Source: Amphirosellinia nigrospora (lineage: Eukaryota; Ascomycota; Sordariomycetes; Xylariales; Xylariaceae). Taken from it: a stretch of DNA of 64,000 nucleotides. How positions within the stretch are numbered: position 1 is the first letter of the stretch; each line of letters opens with the position of its first letter. The stretch is taken from positions 9,744,193 to 9,808,192 of the forward strand of contig SCHM01000001.1 of assembly GCA_004123355.1 (NCBI GenBank). Direction: 5' to 3'. The notes below the pieces were generated by a model. That model was not told where the DNA came from and made no database searches. It saw only the letters and a list, made by a program, of their open reading frames with translations. The translations under genes were made by a program, and so were the position numbers. This document shows, one piece after another, positions 23,713 through 35,581 of this stretch.

Positions 23713-26100
23713 TCATGTTATCAAGATATCCTCTTTCTCAAGCTCTCCCCTCTCAAAGGCATTGATAGCCTCTCCCTGCATCCATCCATCGATGAAGCAA
23801 CCGCCGATAAAGTGGTATTGATCCCCGACTTGTCGCAATACGACGGGCATGCTGCTAGCCAAGAGAACGGCAATCCTGTCGCCTGGGCGGCTGTGCAGCG
23901 GAGCCATCCCCACAGACCCGGTTTTGGTTGTAAACAACCGACAGTGCGTCAGTCTGATAATTACTTCATACCACTGGAAAGCTTCGTGGATGTTTGTGGG
24001 AAACCCAGGTGGGCCCGATGTAAAGTATGACCATAGAGGAGCTCCTCGAATGTGAAAGAGCGCGTTCTGTTCCAGAATCAGCTGAAGGGATTTGGTAATA
24101 GTCCGGAGCCCAAATGCATCAGCGTTTCCATCGAGCGGTCGATAGGGTTGAATGGGTCGTTAGGGTTTAATATCATCTTACTCAATACGCATCTCTCTTC
24201 TGATAGTTCAATGTTGCAATTGAGGTGTAACGCACGAGCAAGTGCCAATTTTGATGTTTCCGAGATAATGATGGCTTCAGCGTTCAAATCAGGGCAGAAT
24301 ACATCTTTTACGCGAGGCCCGTTGTACCTGAACTCATGCGTGGCGTTGAGTATCACCTCAATGAACATACCCTCACATTTCATGATGGATTCAACGAATT
24401 TTGGGATCGACTTTGACCATCTGTTAGCGTTGAAAGGAAGCCTTCCGGAACTCTGACCATCCGAGTCCATTTTTATACTTCTGAATACCGATAATGGTCT
24501 GGCATGGTGTTGAAAGATCAAATGCCCAGGAAGGAAGCTAGAGGACCATGATATTCGTCGCACACCTGCAGAGACCATACAGAACGGGTAGAAAGACCGT
24601 TATCTTGACTTATGATAGCTTTAGAAAGGTCCCTGTAAGCATCCCAGAAATTGTAATCCTTGCTGTAATCTGGCTTGATTTGCTGTGCCACTTGATGTGG
24701 AAGAATACCAAGCACGCCATATACCTTATCCCGTAAGTCCGTTGCGTGGACTTCTTGCACAATATCAGAGTATGTGGGAGGTCTATAGAATATTTCTTCC
24801 AGTTCCGGTTCCTGGTTAGCATAACATCTTGTCTGGGTAGGCTCTCAGCCAGCTCGTTGTCTCTGGATGTTAAGCGAAGTGAGTAGTCTATCCTTCCATG
24901 GTTGAGCAAATTCGAGAGTAATGTGATCGGTCGTCGAACTTAGCTCCCATGGTCCATACCAATAGAGCAGAGACGTTGCCATCATGCATTCTTGCATGGT
25001 CCAAATGCGTACCAGAAGGTCACCCTGAGTAAATCTTGGTACATTGCCCAAGCACAGTCGGTGATATCCTTTGGCAGAGACGATGACACAGATTTGTACA
25101 TCATATATGTGTTTTCTGTCCCGAAAATATCAAATCCGCGGTCTTGTTTAATACCGTTCTGACCATTCTTGCTTGTGAGTCTAATTGGAGGAGCGTCGCC
25201 CAACCAAGCTCTGACAGCAAGAGCCTCGGTATATATCAGATGCATTTTCGGAATCTCCCGCTCCTTTTCGTGACGTCATCTTGATTGATAGACAGGCCGT
25301 CTATCCAAATCTTCAACTGCCTCTCCCGGACTTCCATTGATTGTGTCAGCCGCTGTAGAACAACATGGAGGGAGGTGGTGACAGCTGTTTTCTTCCCATT
25401 CACCAGGATGGTTTTGTTCCGTTCGGGTCACCCAAACGTAGCTCATGGCAATATAATCTCCCCAATTAAAGCGTGGCCTCGTTTTGAGAATTTCATCCAA
25501 TGACTTATGTTTAAAGGGCCCCAGAGCAGATGGAATTTGGTCACCTGCAACGCCCGGGCAGTCTTCTGGCGAGTTGATTATGCCCTCTCCTTTGAATGAT
25601 AGAAGTGCTTGATCCATAAGAGCTTGGGTTACCCACCAGGGGGGAGTATCTCGTAGCCCATGACCGTTGGTATCTGAAGAGTTACCGGATCGGTCCGCAG
25701 CCGTCAGTTTATATTCGAATGTTTTATCATCTAGGCTCACCGTGTCGAGACGACAAGACAGTATGTGAGGCTCAGATGAGGTTGTCCTAGATTCCCCTGT
25801 GTATGGGTCAAGAGACAAGACTCGTATCTGACTGGCACTCAAGGGAGCATAATCGATGGGCACACTAGCCTCTCCGAGAGCCGTTGTCTCTTCAGCGTTG
25901 AGTAACTGCGGGATTGTCCGATTCTTCGGCTTGAGAGGATTCTGTCCTGTAGAAGTCGAAGTTTGAAGACGCAGATCTGACACCACTGGGCTCGCAGGGT
26001 GAGCGTTGATGCCGCGTCCCACTACAGTAGGCTTTTGGTTTGAATCATAGGAAGACTCTTGTATCTTCGGGGTAGTTTTTGATGAATTGTTGGATGCCAT
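23713..26100 (-). CDS. HET-domain protein 2, interrupted, overlapping the AAA gene
   Basis: A second HET-domain protein of the long type. A hydrophilic N-terminus of about 90 residues is followed by DYAPLSASQIRVLSLDPYTGE and an SCRLDTVSLDD segment, both typical entries to this class. The HET core then follows: FNWGDYIAMSYVW, LKIWIDGLSINQDD, MHLIYTEALAVRAWLGD, VRIWTMQECMMATSLLYWYG, TDLRDKVYGVLGILP with IKPDYSKDY. The C-terminal block, near 23900-23730, is FTTKTGSVGMAP, RPGDRIAVLLAS, MPVVLRQVG and a GGCFIDGWMQGEA ending. All blocks are in order on the minus strand but lie in different frames, with about six breaks. Its ATG lies inside the last codons of the AAA ATPase gene upstream (56-bp overlap in another frame), so the two may be one fused gene or a tightly coupled pair. 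Confidence 0.8.
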
Positions 26101-28564
26101 TTAGGCATTTTTGGGTCACTGTCCGTCGACATCTGCGTAGTGCCTTATCAAAATGCTCATTCCGAAGGACCAAGCGTCCATTGTCTATGGAAGAGGTCGA
26201 TTCGCATGCCAAAGCGGCTTGATAACAAAGCCTTTGGATATCCGCCCCAGAATACCCCTGTGTCTTCTCCACGAGCATCTGGATGTTGACCTCAGTGTGG
26301 ATTTCCCCACGCAGACTGATCTCTAATATCTTAGCCCTCGCAAGTGAATCAGGTAGTCCGATATGGAAAAATCCCGAAACACGACGTAAGACGGCAGCGT
26401 CAAGGCTTTGAGGGAAATTGGTAGCCAACAGGACGAATGGCGCATCGTCCGATTTTGTAAGTCCGTCCATCTCGCCAAGTAACTGATTGACTATGGCACG
26501 CTCCCACGATCTGTCGTCGAGTTGTCGGGCGCGGAACAGAGTATCGGCCTCGTCGACGAATATATAGCAGGAGACAAATACCGCCCAAGTTTGAAAAGAC
26601 CCTGTATCGCCTTTTCATTCTCGCCAACCCATTTACTCAAAATATCGGCAGCTGAAACACATATCATCGAAGCCAGGCACTCGCGCGCCACAACTCGTGC
26701 CAGTTGAGTTTTTCCTGTCCCCGGAGGCCCATAAAGCAACGCTCCCTTTGAGTGCGATTTTCTCAGGATCGAGGTAGCATTAATCTTCGAGGACTTAGGG
26801 TTATTCAAAATCTGGATAATGGCATCTTTAGTGTCCACGTCCAAGACAATATCGTTCCAACCCTGTGTGAGTTTGTCTGCAGTAAGTTTATCAGTGACAG
26901 GAGAAAACAGAGCTCGAGGCAGCAAGGCGAGTTCGGAAACTTACCGGGCATAACTAAAAGGTCGAGAAATCGTTTTTCCCACTTGAAGTCCTCGCCTCCG
27001 GACTCGATTTCACGGATCTTCGCTTGGACGCCGCGGGGAAGCTTGACCATCTGTTCGATTTCGTGTCGTTCCATTTGGCCAATAGATCTATCCGGCTTTG
27101 ACTATTCACTAGAACCTGGATGATGTGATCTTCCTGGTAGTTTTTCCCAATCAGAGAGGCCAGCTGTGCTACCTCGCTTGGCGAGAGAGCTCTTCCTTCA
27201 ATCGTTTCTCTACCTTCGGCATCCGCAAGAAACGCCCAAGCGGTATAGGGTTGAATCTCACAAGCCTCAAAATCCCCAGTAATCTCTCGTATGCCCCGAC
27301 GAAGCATTCTAGCATTATGACTTAGCAGGGCATTAGTTCCGGGAAGCCGGCATATAAATTACGGAGTTGGTGTTCAGAGCGGACAGGCAGAACCTTGATG
27401 CGATTTCCGTCGAACGATACTAGTTCTGCCAAAGTCCGACTCCAGGGTGGGTATAATCTCATTGTAGCACTGGAAAGTACAAGAAGGGTTTTCCTGCGTT
27501 CTTTGTCTCTCGAAGAGGCTGTATTTGCCAAAGAATCTAGAATCTTGACGTGGATGTCTTTAGTCGGTCGATTAAACTGGTGAATCTCGCGTATATGTAT
27601 AATCAATAGCTTCTCAGCTAGTTCATGCTCGTCGTCTGGTGACTTCTCAACTAGCGAATCGAATATCCTGTTCAATGGAGGGTCATATGTTGGGTCGATT
27701 AGCGAGTCAAGCTGTCCATCGTGTTGGCTGGAAGATGAGTCTGTGAGTGAATCTTGATCGTCGGTTTTATTAGTTTGCCTTTCCCCCACGTAAGTCCTAA
27801 GATTTTCGGATGGAGACCCAATTTTTTTCAAAAAGTGACCGTGGTATTGTGCCAGATCCTCGATATCATCGAACGAGAAAGTGATCAGATTAGCGTCGAT
27901 GTCCTTCGCAAGAAGCTGCACAACGTTGTCTAAGAAGTCCGAGGTTCCATTCTCACTCCCATCGTGGGATGCGTCTAGGAGCAATCTCGTTATAGTGAAC
28001 GTCTGCGTCTTGTCGCTCCCAGATCTATTTTTATGGTCGGACAAAACGCTATGCAGATGGTTATACATCACAGGCTCTATTTCAAAGACGTCGTCTTTCC
28101 TGTCCTCTTCCGCTGGACATCAAAAGCGCCTCTCACAGCTATGCGAAGATTCGCATCCTGTAGTTCTTTTGCAGTCTTCACACAGTTCTCTAGAAACCAA
28201 GCGGGAAGGGGTGCTGTATGTCTCAGCTTGATATATCTGAGTTGTGTCGCATAGCAGGGCTGCAACGTACATTGTATTGTATTCATCTCATCGTCTTCAA
28301 TCACCTGTTTGTGGCCTGTGATGCAGGGCTCAGTCACAGGTCCTGCTGCGTCGCCTTTGATAGCTTTTACGTCAACCGCCACCCCCTCGTCTTGAACCAC
28401 TCCTTCGTCGTTCATTTCGTCGTTTGCTCTGTCGTCTTCGCTCAATATTTCGTCCTCTCCTTCTTCAGCGTTGCCCGGCCTTCGGTGGCTTGTGTTTTGA
28501 TGTTGGGCCTGCTAGGAAAACCAAGCCAGGCGAAGAACCAAGACTGAATTGCGAACAATGGCAT
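26045..28564 (-). CDS. Mitochondrial-type AAA+ ATPase, interrupted
   Basis: An AAA+ ATPase of the spastin/MSP1-like fungal group. A possible start at 28564 gives a leader MPLFAIQSWFFAWLGFPSRP that could be a mitochondrial targeting or anchor segment. A long N-terminal region follows, including PLPAWFLENCVKTAKELQ, TRLLLDASHDGSENG, DIEDLAQYHGHFLKK and LSPSEVAQLASLIG. An intron at about 26944-26884 (donor GTAAGT) joins FLDLLVMP to DKLTQGWNDIVLD. The AAA domain then shows Walker A GPPGTGKTQLARVVA, pore region SKWVGENEKAI, Walker B CYIFVDEADTLF, arginine-finger region RSWERAIVNQLLGEMDG, sensor 1 VLLATNFPQ, and sensor 2 region KTQGYSGADIQRLC. Four or so frame changes interrupt it. Its last 56 bp overlap the start of HET protein 2. 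The family removes or unfolds mis-targeted membrane proteins; a link to HET signalling is inference. Confidence 0.8.
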
Positions 28565-30290
28565 CGTAGGTACTGCTCATAGATAGAGGCGAGGCAAATA
28601 CGTCAAAGTTTGATGGGAAAATATAGAGGATTACTCAGGAAATTGTAAGCCAGAAATCCTAAGGAACGGTGAGGAGTGAGAAATTTTGTTCAAGGATTAA
28701 AGGGGAGAATAAAGTCCATCGCGTAATATACTGTGCCTCGCATTGCGGCTCCGTGAGGGGTAAAACGACAGGTCCGTGGTCAGCACTGCGTTCGGTCAGT
28801 ACGGCTCATGTGGAAATCCGCTGTTTTGTATGTGATCATCGGCGGCGACAGAGCCAATCCAACCAGTAATTAGCATGGTGTGGTAAGTAGCATTGCAGAT
28901 TTGCTGCAGGCTTCAGGTTAGCGATCTGTAAGATCTTCCGTCAGCAATTGGATCACAAACGAGGCTCCGAACGTCACGGCCTAGAGGAAGTCTCGAGAAA
29001 ACTCATCACCGAGTCCTAATATTGCACTAAGCGCCATTACGTTGATTTTATCGCCGGCGAATGCACTCGTACACGTTGGAACTTCAAATTATTGAGAAAT
29101 GAATTTAACACCTGATGGGTACGCCTGATGAGTACACCATCGAGGAGTTCTTCGATGCAGCCAAAGCGGCGGGGTTGATGGTTAAATCCCTTGGCAGTCC
29201 GTACTTACGTGCCTATGCACCGTCTATGCACTCTCATCTATCTTCCACGAAATCTCATGACTTGTAATCTTCGTTATGTCGTCTAATACGTAGTCACGAG
29301 AGACAGTATTGGGAACTTGCCATGGATAATGGCAACTTAGGTAAGTGCAAGACGTTCAGTTTCCAAGAAGTCAGCCAAAGTTGGAGTTAATATCAGAAAC
29401 TAGGAACAATAACTATGTTAGAAACTGTTCTATCAAGTTGATTCTTACTAATGTACCATTTTCAAAACCTATGGGTAGTCACGAAGCTACAACAAAGAGA
29501 CTTACTGCATATAACTTCAAGTTAGGCTTGGAGGTCTTGAGAAACCTCAGGAGATAAGAATCGTTATACAGGACCGCTACGACGGCACAATAAGAGATGA
29601 TTTTATCAGACAGAACGTATCATAGAAGTGCTACAGTAATGACTTCTAACATAACTCGTTGATAATACCAACAAATATCAACGAATCCGCCGCCATTATT
29701 AACGTATATCTTAAAAGCTTACACCTGTTCGCGAATAAACTCGCCGCTCGTGAGTAAAGAAAGGGAGGCTTTAAATCGCGCGGAATAGTGCGCGTTGCTT
29801 CCTCTAAAGCTGTAGCGCTAAAAGCTTGCTTGAAGTGCCGAGATTCTTTAAACCTTGAATGACTACAGGCTACAGGATAGAGTCGGATCTATGCCTGCAG
29901 TTTCCAAAATGTTGAATTTATGGTAATGGTCAAATAGGGCATGAGGCTGTAATATGAGTGCTTATATTCATGTTTCTTTCGGATCTCCCAAACCGTATAC
30001 TTGAGCCCTATGTTATTTTGTTCCGTGGTGGTAAAGTTATTATAAACATAAAGTATTTTTAGATGCGGTATAACTTGAGCTATAATTAAAGAAAATAACA
30101 CCAGCCCAATGGGGAATCTCTTTGTTGGACTAGGAGCAAAAGTAAGGCTGTTAGTAGACTTATGAAGTAACTCGTCAAACGACTTGCTAAACTTGTTGTG
30201 GCCTAATGTATTCAGGAGAAACACCTCCATTAGCTACTTAAAAGAGAATAGCCACGTCTATTTAAAGCGCTCTGGAGCTAGGGAAGAGAG
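28565..30290. other. Gene-free stretch between the AAA gene and transposon B
   Basis: Two short frames here (near 29345-29557 and on the minus strand near 29889-30230) show no domain or codon-use support. I see no RNA gene. The unique-sequence composition contrasts sharply with the adjacent AT-saturated transposon. Confidence 0.45.
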
Positions 30291-30292
30291 TA

Positions 30293-32210
30293 AGTAAAGT
30301 GGGTAGGCCATGGGCCGACCCCTTGTGGGCCACCCAACCACCTAATTACGCGCCTTTTTAAAGACTAATCTCCTACGCGTATATTATAATATCTCTATTA
30401 TTTTTATTCCTATAATTGAATTCTTTTTATTATTAGATTTGTTTTTTTTGCTTTTTTTAATAATACTAGCTATAAAATTAAAAAGCGCGCAAAAGCTATA
30501 ATTTGTAACGTTAAGCTTAGTATGCTTATCTAAATAGTTATAATAAAAAATAAATAGTTCCCCGATTATATATAGTACGCCGTTTTTAAAAAATTCCGAT
30601 TAAAAAATAGTTAAATTGTAATTTTTAAGCTTTATATTTTATTTAAAATTATAGTTATCGAACTAAGCGATTATTAAAGCTAGGCTAAGCTATACGCTAA
30701 GCTTTATAAAGTTTTAGTCTATTATTTAAAGCTTATATATATATTTTTAGTAGTATAAAAACATTCGGCTAATAATAGTATTATTATTTTTTAACGCGTA
30801 ATCTAATTATTAAAACTGTTCGAACTAATATAATTAACTATTTAAAGGTTAATAAGGCTATAGTTTATAATATCCGGTTTTTTTTTATTTAGATAAAAGT
30901 TTTTAAAGTTTACGATATACTTTTTTGCTATATTTATAATAGCAATAAAATCGGTTATAGTTAAAAAGTTAGTAATAATTATATATATAATAGCTAAATA
31001 TAATATTCGCAAAGCTATTAAAAAAAACGTAGATCGAAAAAAATAGATTATTTTTTTAAAATATATTTATAATAATAGCGAAGCCTTTTTATTATTTATT
31101 ATTTTTAAAAGTATTTATATATAAAATTAATAGTTTTTAAAATAAAATTTAAACTATAAAATAATTAATAGTTTTATATAAGTTCTAATAAGTAAACGAA
31201 TAATAAAATTGCGTTATTTTAGTTTTACGAGCTATTTATTTTTATAAAAAACTTATTATAGTAATATATAAATAGTTTTAATATATAATAGCTATAATTT
31301 ATATAAATAATAACTTTTTATAATAATGTTTAATTAATAAAATATAGCTTATATTTTACGAACTATATTATAGTTATATATTATAACTATTAAATATAGA
31401 AATTTTTAGCCTACTAAAAAAAAGATTAAAATTCTACTTTAAATCTTTAGATTTTATAAAGCTAAAGCTTAAACTTTTAAAATTTAACTTTTTAATAGCT
31501 TTTTAGCAAACTAAAAACGATATTTTAAACGTTAAAAATATTAAAAATGCTTAAAAAGCTATTAAAATTATTTTATATAATTTTATAAAAACGTTATTAT
31601 TAAAATTTATAATATTAAAATTAAAAAGTATAACCCGGGTAAAAGTTAGGGCAAACTTACTTAAAAAACGTTTTAAAACATTAAATTTTATAAAAATCGT
31701 TATTAAAAACGCTATTTTTATATTTTTAAGCAGTTAAAAACTATTTAATATAAATAAAAAACTAACTAATATATAATAATTTATAACGCTAGTATAATAG
31801 CTATTTAAAAAAGCTTTAAAAGCTTTTAACCGGCAAGTTAAAAAACTAGCGAACTTATAGCGAAAAATCGACGTTTTAAAAACTAAAAGCCGCAAAAAAA
31901 AGCTTATTTATCGCTAAAAAGTTAAACTTTCTATAAGGTTATAGCTTATAAAATAAGCAATATATAAAAGGCTTTACGTCGCTTGCGAAAAAAGTAGTAT
32001 ACGAAAATAAAAATAGCGATTTCGAGGTGCTAGGGCAGGGGGGGTCATTCTTAAGGACCTAATAGAAGCAGAAGAGTGTATTAAGGTCAAAAACACTAAA
32101 AACTAGGTTATCGTGGCTATATTTGCTATAAAAAAAGACTTCGTTCAATTGTAGTGATTTACGTGTTAGGTGGCCCGTAAGGGGTCGGCCCGTGGCCTAC
32201 CCACTTTACT
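30293..32210 (+). mobile_element. RIP-mutated pogo/Fot1-like DNA transposon, copy B
   Basis: A 1918-bp copy of the element at 13140, in the opposite orientation, with the same roughly 42-bp inverted ends (AGTAAAGTGGGTAGGCC...) and TA on each side (30291-30292, 32211-32212). The middle is AT-saturated. At the right end a C-terminal transposase remnant is still legible on the plus strand near 32020-32105: ARAGGVILKDLIEAEECIKV followed by a stop. This resembles the (K/Q)GG(V/I)L...E tail of Fot1/pogo-type transposases, and sets the gene direction. Everything upstream of it is destroyed. With no intact transposase in either copy, movement would need another source. Confidence 0.86.
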
Positions 32211-32212
32211 TA

Positions 32213-33605
32213 GTATATATCTAACACTCTTCATCCTACTCAAGACCCCCCTGGCTATAAAATTAATCGGTTCGATGGAACTCCTATTTTGGAAGCACGA
32301 GAATACTCAGACGACAGAAATTGAGATTATGACAATAGAAGTGGGTGCTGATATCTCTGCCGAAGATTAGCCAAGAGAAGAGCGTAGCTTTTTATAGTAG
32401 AGGTATTAATTTACGAGATTATGTAAACGGTAAGAGGTTTTTTGGTACGATACGACCCTGGTAGGCAATTAACCATACTTGTTACGATGATCCTAGATCC
32501 CGTCGATAGGCGTTTGGTAAAATGGGTTGTAATCGAGCTCTCAGAAATGATAAGCGTTGCGAGTTGTTGAAATTGAACCTTACATTGAAGCCAAGCCCCC
32601 CCTTAACGTTTATTATAATCAAGATAGTCATGCGAACTTCTTGCTAGAAATAGCCAATTGTAAGCTGGGACCTGTTCCGTGACGGTGCCAAGCCGAGGGC
32701 GACCGGGGGTCATATCGCACGGCCTCCGGTTCGGCTATGAGAAAAGGGAAATGTTCACAGTACAGTCAAACAACGCACCCGACCCAGAGTTTCTTTAACC
32801 TTTCAGCAGAGTTTGTAATTATGGCGTGTGGGCCACAAGCAATGTGATTTGAGTTTCCCATGTCACTGCAATTGAAGGAAAGTGCCTTGGGGGCTGCTAT
32901 TGTCTCACTCTTGAAATGGCTAAATTGCTGGAAAAGTGTATGATTAGCTATCGAGTGGAGAGAACGGAGTTCCATATTCACAATTATCTTGGTTTATAGC
33001 AAGTTTGGGGTAGTAGCCGCGGGTCCTTCATTCCTTCAATTCTCCGAATGCGTGCCAGATCTGCGCAAATATAGGTGTGGCAAAATAAGATGGGATCCAG
33101 TAACTCACAATTCTATGTCGCCCATTTATATCAAAAAGTTCTCACCGATTCGTCTAATTACAGTGAAAGCTATGTTACATATTATAATCCATACTCGAAG
33201 GATAGAAGACAACGCCTGTATGATGTCACATTCTGAATCTAAATGCGAGGCATATCGTAAGGTAATGAATGTGAGGTTGTTTCAGTCTATCTTCTGTGCC
33301 ATGCTTATCGCTCCGTCGACTGCTGCGGACTGTGATGCCAAGCGCTCGTAAATAACTTTCCCATCTGTGATTTGACAGTTCATATGCTCGCCACTTGCCA
33401 CCGCATGAAAATTGTAACTCTGATGCAAATATCTCATCCTATCTCAGCGCTAGAATAGTCTAGATGAGGCCACGGAAGGTTACAATGCTTCCAAAATCAA
33501 AGCACAACGTTGTATATCGAGTGTTCTTGGGTAGGAGATTGGCCTTTGTCCTATTTAGCCTTATAGTCGATCAGCATTGAGGTGTGCGCTGAAAAGCAAG
33601 ACGAG
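32213..33605. other. Gene-free stretch
   Basis: No coding region is supported. A C-run and ordinary unique sequence precede the CFEM promoter. Short frames at 32766-32981 (minus) and 32989-33351 (plus) have no recognisable features. Confidence 0.45.
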
Positions 33606-33612
33606 TATATAA
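33606..33612 (+). promoter_or_regulatory. TATA-box candidate for the CFEM gene
   Basis: TATATAA lies 137 bp upstream of the CFEM start codon, followed by a C/T- and A-rich leader. Spacing suits a fungal core promoter; there is no direct evidence of transcription. Confidence 0.4.
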
Positions 33613-33748
33613 GCTTGATGAGGTGCTTGACAGTCTACATGTTGCTAGAAACATCAATTGTTCTTCAATTAAGGCTCAATATTATCTATCTCTTGACTAT
33701 TAAGCAACACCTCAAACACTCAGTCTACTTATCCAAGTTATCGTCATC

Positions 33749-34147
33749 ATGAAGATCACTCTTGCTATCATCGCTTTCGTCACTGCTACCTCAGCCCAGA
33801 CTTGGGCTGACATCCCAGCTTGTGCCCAACCATGCATTCTCGATGCTGCAGCCGCCACCACCGATTGCGCTTCTACTGATTATGCTTGCATTTGTACGTT
33901 AGACATTATATGAGAACACACTAGCCGAGACATGTGCTACATAATCATGTTTGGTTGTAGTACAGTCGGTTGTGGTTCTCTATTAATGCACGTAAGACGA
34001 AGACCCAAAGCTGACAATTACTTATCTAGGTGCTTCCCAAGATGTAGTCGAGCCCGAAGCAGAGGCGTGCGTTGTTGCTGCTTGCGGCGAAGAGGCGGCG
34101 ATAGTGAAGTTGTTCCAGCCGTTGCAGCTCTCTGTGCTGCTGTCTAG
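33749..34147 (+). CDS. Small secreted CFEM protein
   Basis: A protein of about 87 residues with signal peptide MKITLAIIAFVTATSAQ and one CFEM domain. CFEM domains are fungal eight-cysteine modules found in haem-binding proteins, adhesins and effectors. The cysteine pattern is clear: IPACAQPC, then TTDCASTDYACIC, then EACVVAACG, and LCAAV at the end, giving all eight. The conserved Asp that precedes the ACIC block and binds haem iron in haem-type members is present (STDYACIC). A 136-nt intron (33894-34029, donor GTACGT, acceptor ATCTAG) joins ACI-C to ASQDVV in phase. After CGEEAA the frame changes by one base near 34110 so that VVPAVAALCAAV can be read. No GPI signal is seen. It stands alone between a RIP-mutated transposon and a solo LTR, a typical setting for lineage-specific secreted genes. 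Confidence 0.78.
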
Positions 34148-34792
34148 GTAAGTCAACATATATCAATTAGGCCTTCCTCTTCTACCCGATATCAGGTTTT
34201 GAAGAAATTTGTGCATCCTTCGCTAACTTCGCTTTGCTAGATGTCTGGAAGATAAAACTGCAGTGATATCATCTATTGGAGGTTCACTGGTGGCTTTGAG
34301 TTTTCAAGCGGACTACCCGCGAAGACTATTGCAATGGATCTCTGCAACTCTCACCTGTGTTCATCGTCAAATAATGTGGAGACACAATAGCCGACAAATA
34401 ATGTTTATGAGGCAGCTCTCATAGTCACGTTACTTTCACCCATCCCCTATAAAATACCTCGGTAACACAATAGTTAGCAGATATAAGTCCAAAATTATAA
34501 AGAGTTATCCCTTACTTAGGTCCAAATCTAAATTTTAACACTCTGCTTCCTAGCTTGATAAGTAACATAACTTCTAGCTTTCATCATGCTCTTTCGACTT
34601 GATTGTTTGTGGATTGGCTCGAAAAGTCAAGTTAGAGCTACTGCAACTCCTTAAATAAACAAAATTTTAAGCCAAGATTTTTGTGAAGGAACTTACAATG
34701 TAATGGGTAAGCAATATGAGGGAAAAGCCTTCTAGGTCTTCTCTTCCGGCTCGGCCTCCATTGTAAGCCTTCTTCGCGATGCGCCACGCTTT
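34148..34792. other. Gene-free stretch before the second solo LTR
   Basis: This is the 3' flank of the CFEM gene. I see nothing else that can be supported. Confidence 0.5.
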
Positions 34793-34797
34793 ATAAT

Positions 34798-35175
34798 TGT
34801 CACACGGACCACCCTAGGGCCAGCCACAGGACCTAGCCACAGAAGCCACACAGACTCCTGGAAACTCATGGAAGGTCCTGGAAGGACCTGGAAGACCGGC
34901 ATCGCTCCGAGGTATCGCTCCGAGGCATTATCGTGGGCTGAGACATTATATTTGTATACTCGTATTGGTTGAATAGCCTCGACCCCTCTCGAGGAGTCAG
35001 GCTTTCGGAGGTCTGCGAGGAGGCAGAGGACCTGAGGATTCGTCTATAAATTAAGGGCATGGGCGAGGTTACATTGAAGTCAGAATTAGGAAACCAGAGC
35101 CCCTAGAGCCCCAAAGAGATTATTAGCTGAATTGAACTCTTTATTCCAAGCACCTGAGCACAGGCCCTTGTCACA
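34798..35175 (+). mobile_element. Solo LTR (copy 2), 378 bp, 5-bp target duplication
   Basis: The same LTR family as 12720-13094, in the same orientation, from TGTCACACGG to CTTGTCACA. It is flanked by a direct 5-bp duplication ATAAT at 34793-34797 and 35176-35180, so it inserted independently of copy 1. It contains a short internal repeat of CGCTCCGAGG and small length differences from copy 1. No internal retrotransposon sequence is next to it, so it is a solo LTR left after recombination between two LTRs. Confidence 0.9.
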
Positions 35176-35180
35176 ATAAT

Positions 35181-35581
35181 CTACGCGGACAATAAATCCT
35201 TATCTCTAGATATGTATATTGGCCTCAGGAGGAGGATTCTATGGCTATATGGCTATATGGCTCATGCATATGGCATTATGAACCTCTGGAATACCAACAT
35301 AAATCACTAGTTAGACAACAGTACGGCCTTTCGAGAGCATTGCGTTTTGATAACCCGGCACCAGTCTAACCCAACTTAGTAATCACATGATGTCTAATAC
35401 AACATATATAATATCTAGAGGCTACACTGTAAATGCATGTATATATGGCGATAAATCGATGCGTTAAGACTCATCTAAATGAAGTTACCCAGCCCAGTCC
35501 ACTAGGAGCTGTCTATAGAAGCCTTGACGACGGTGCCCTTTAATCAAGTGGTTCCGGTGGCTCATCATCTCACCGGCTTAC
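35181..35581. other. 3' flank of the metallopeptidase gene
   Basis: No gene is seen. A short GGCTATATGGCTATATGG-type tandem repeat lies near 35240-35262. Confidence 0.5.

Noticed and set aside
29889-30230. Minus-strand small protein next to transposon B
   Set aside because: No ATG context, domain or conservation signal; the AT-rich setting makes chance frames likely.
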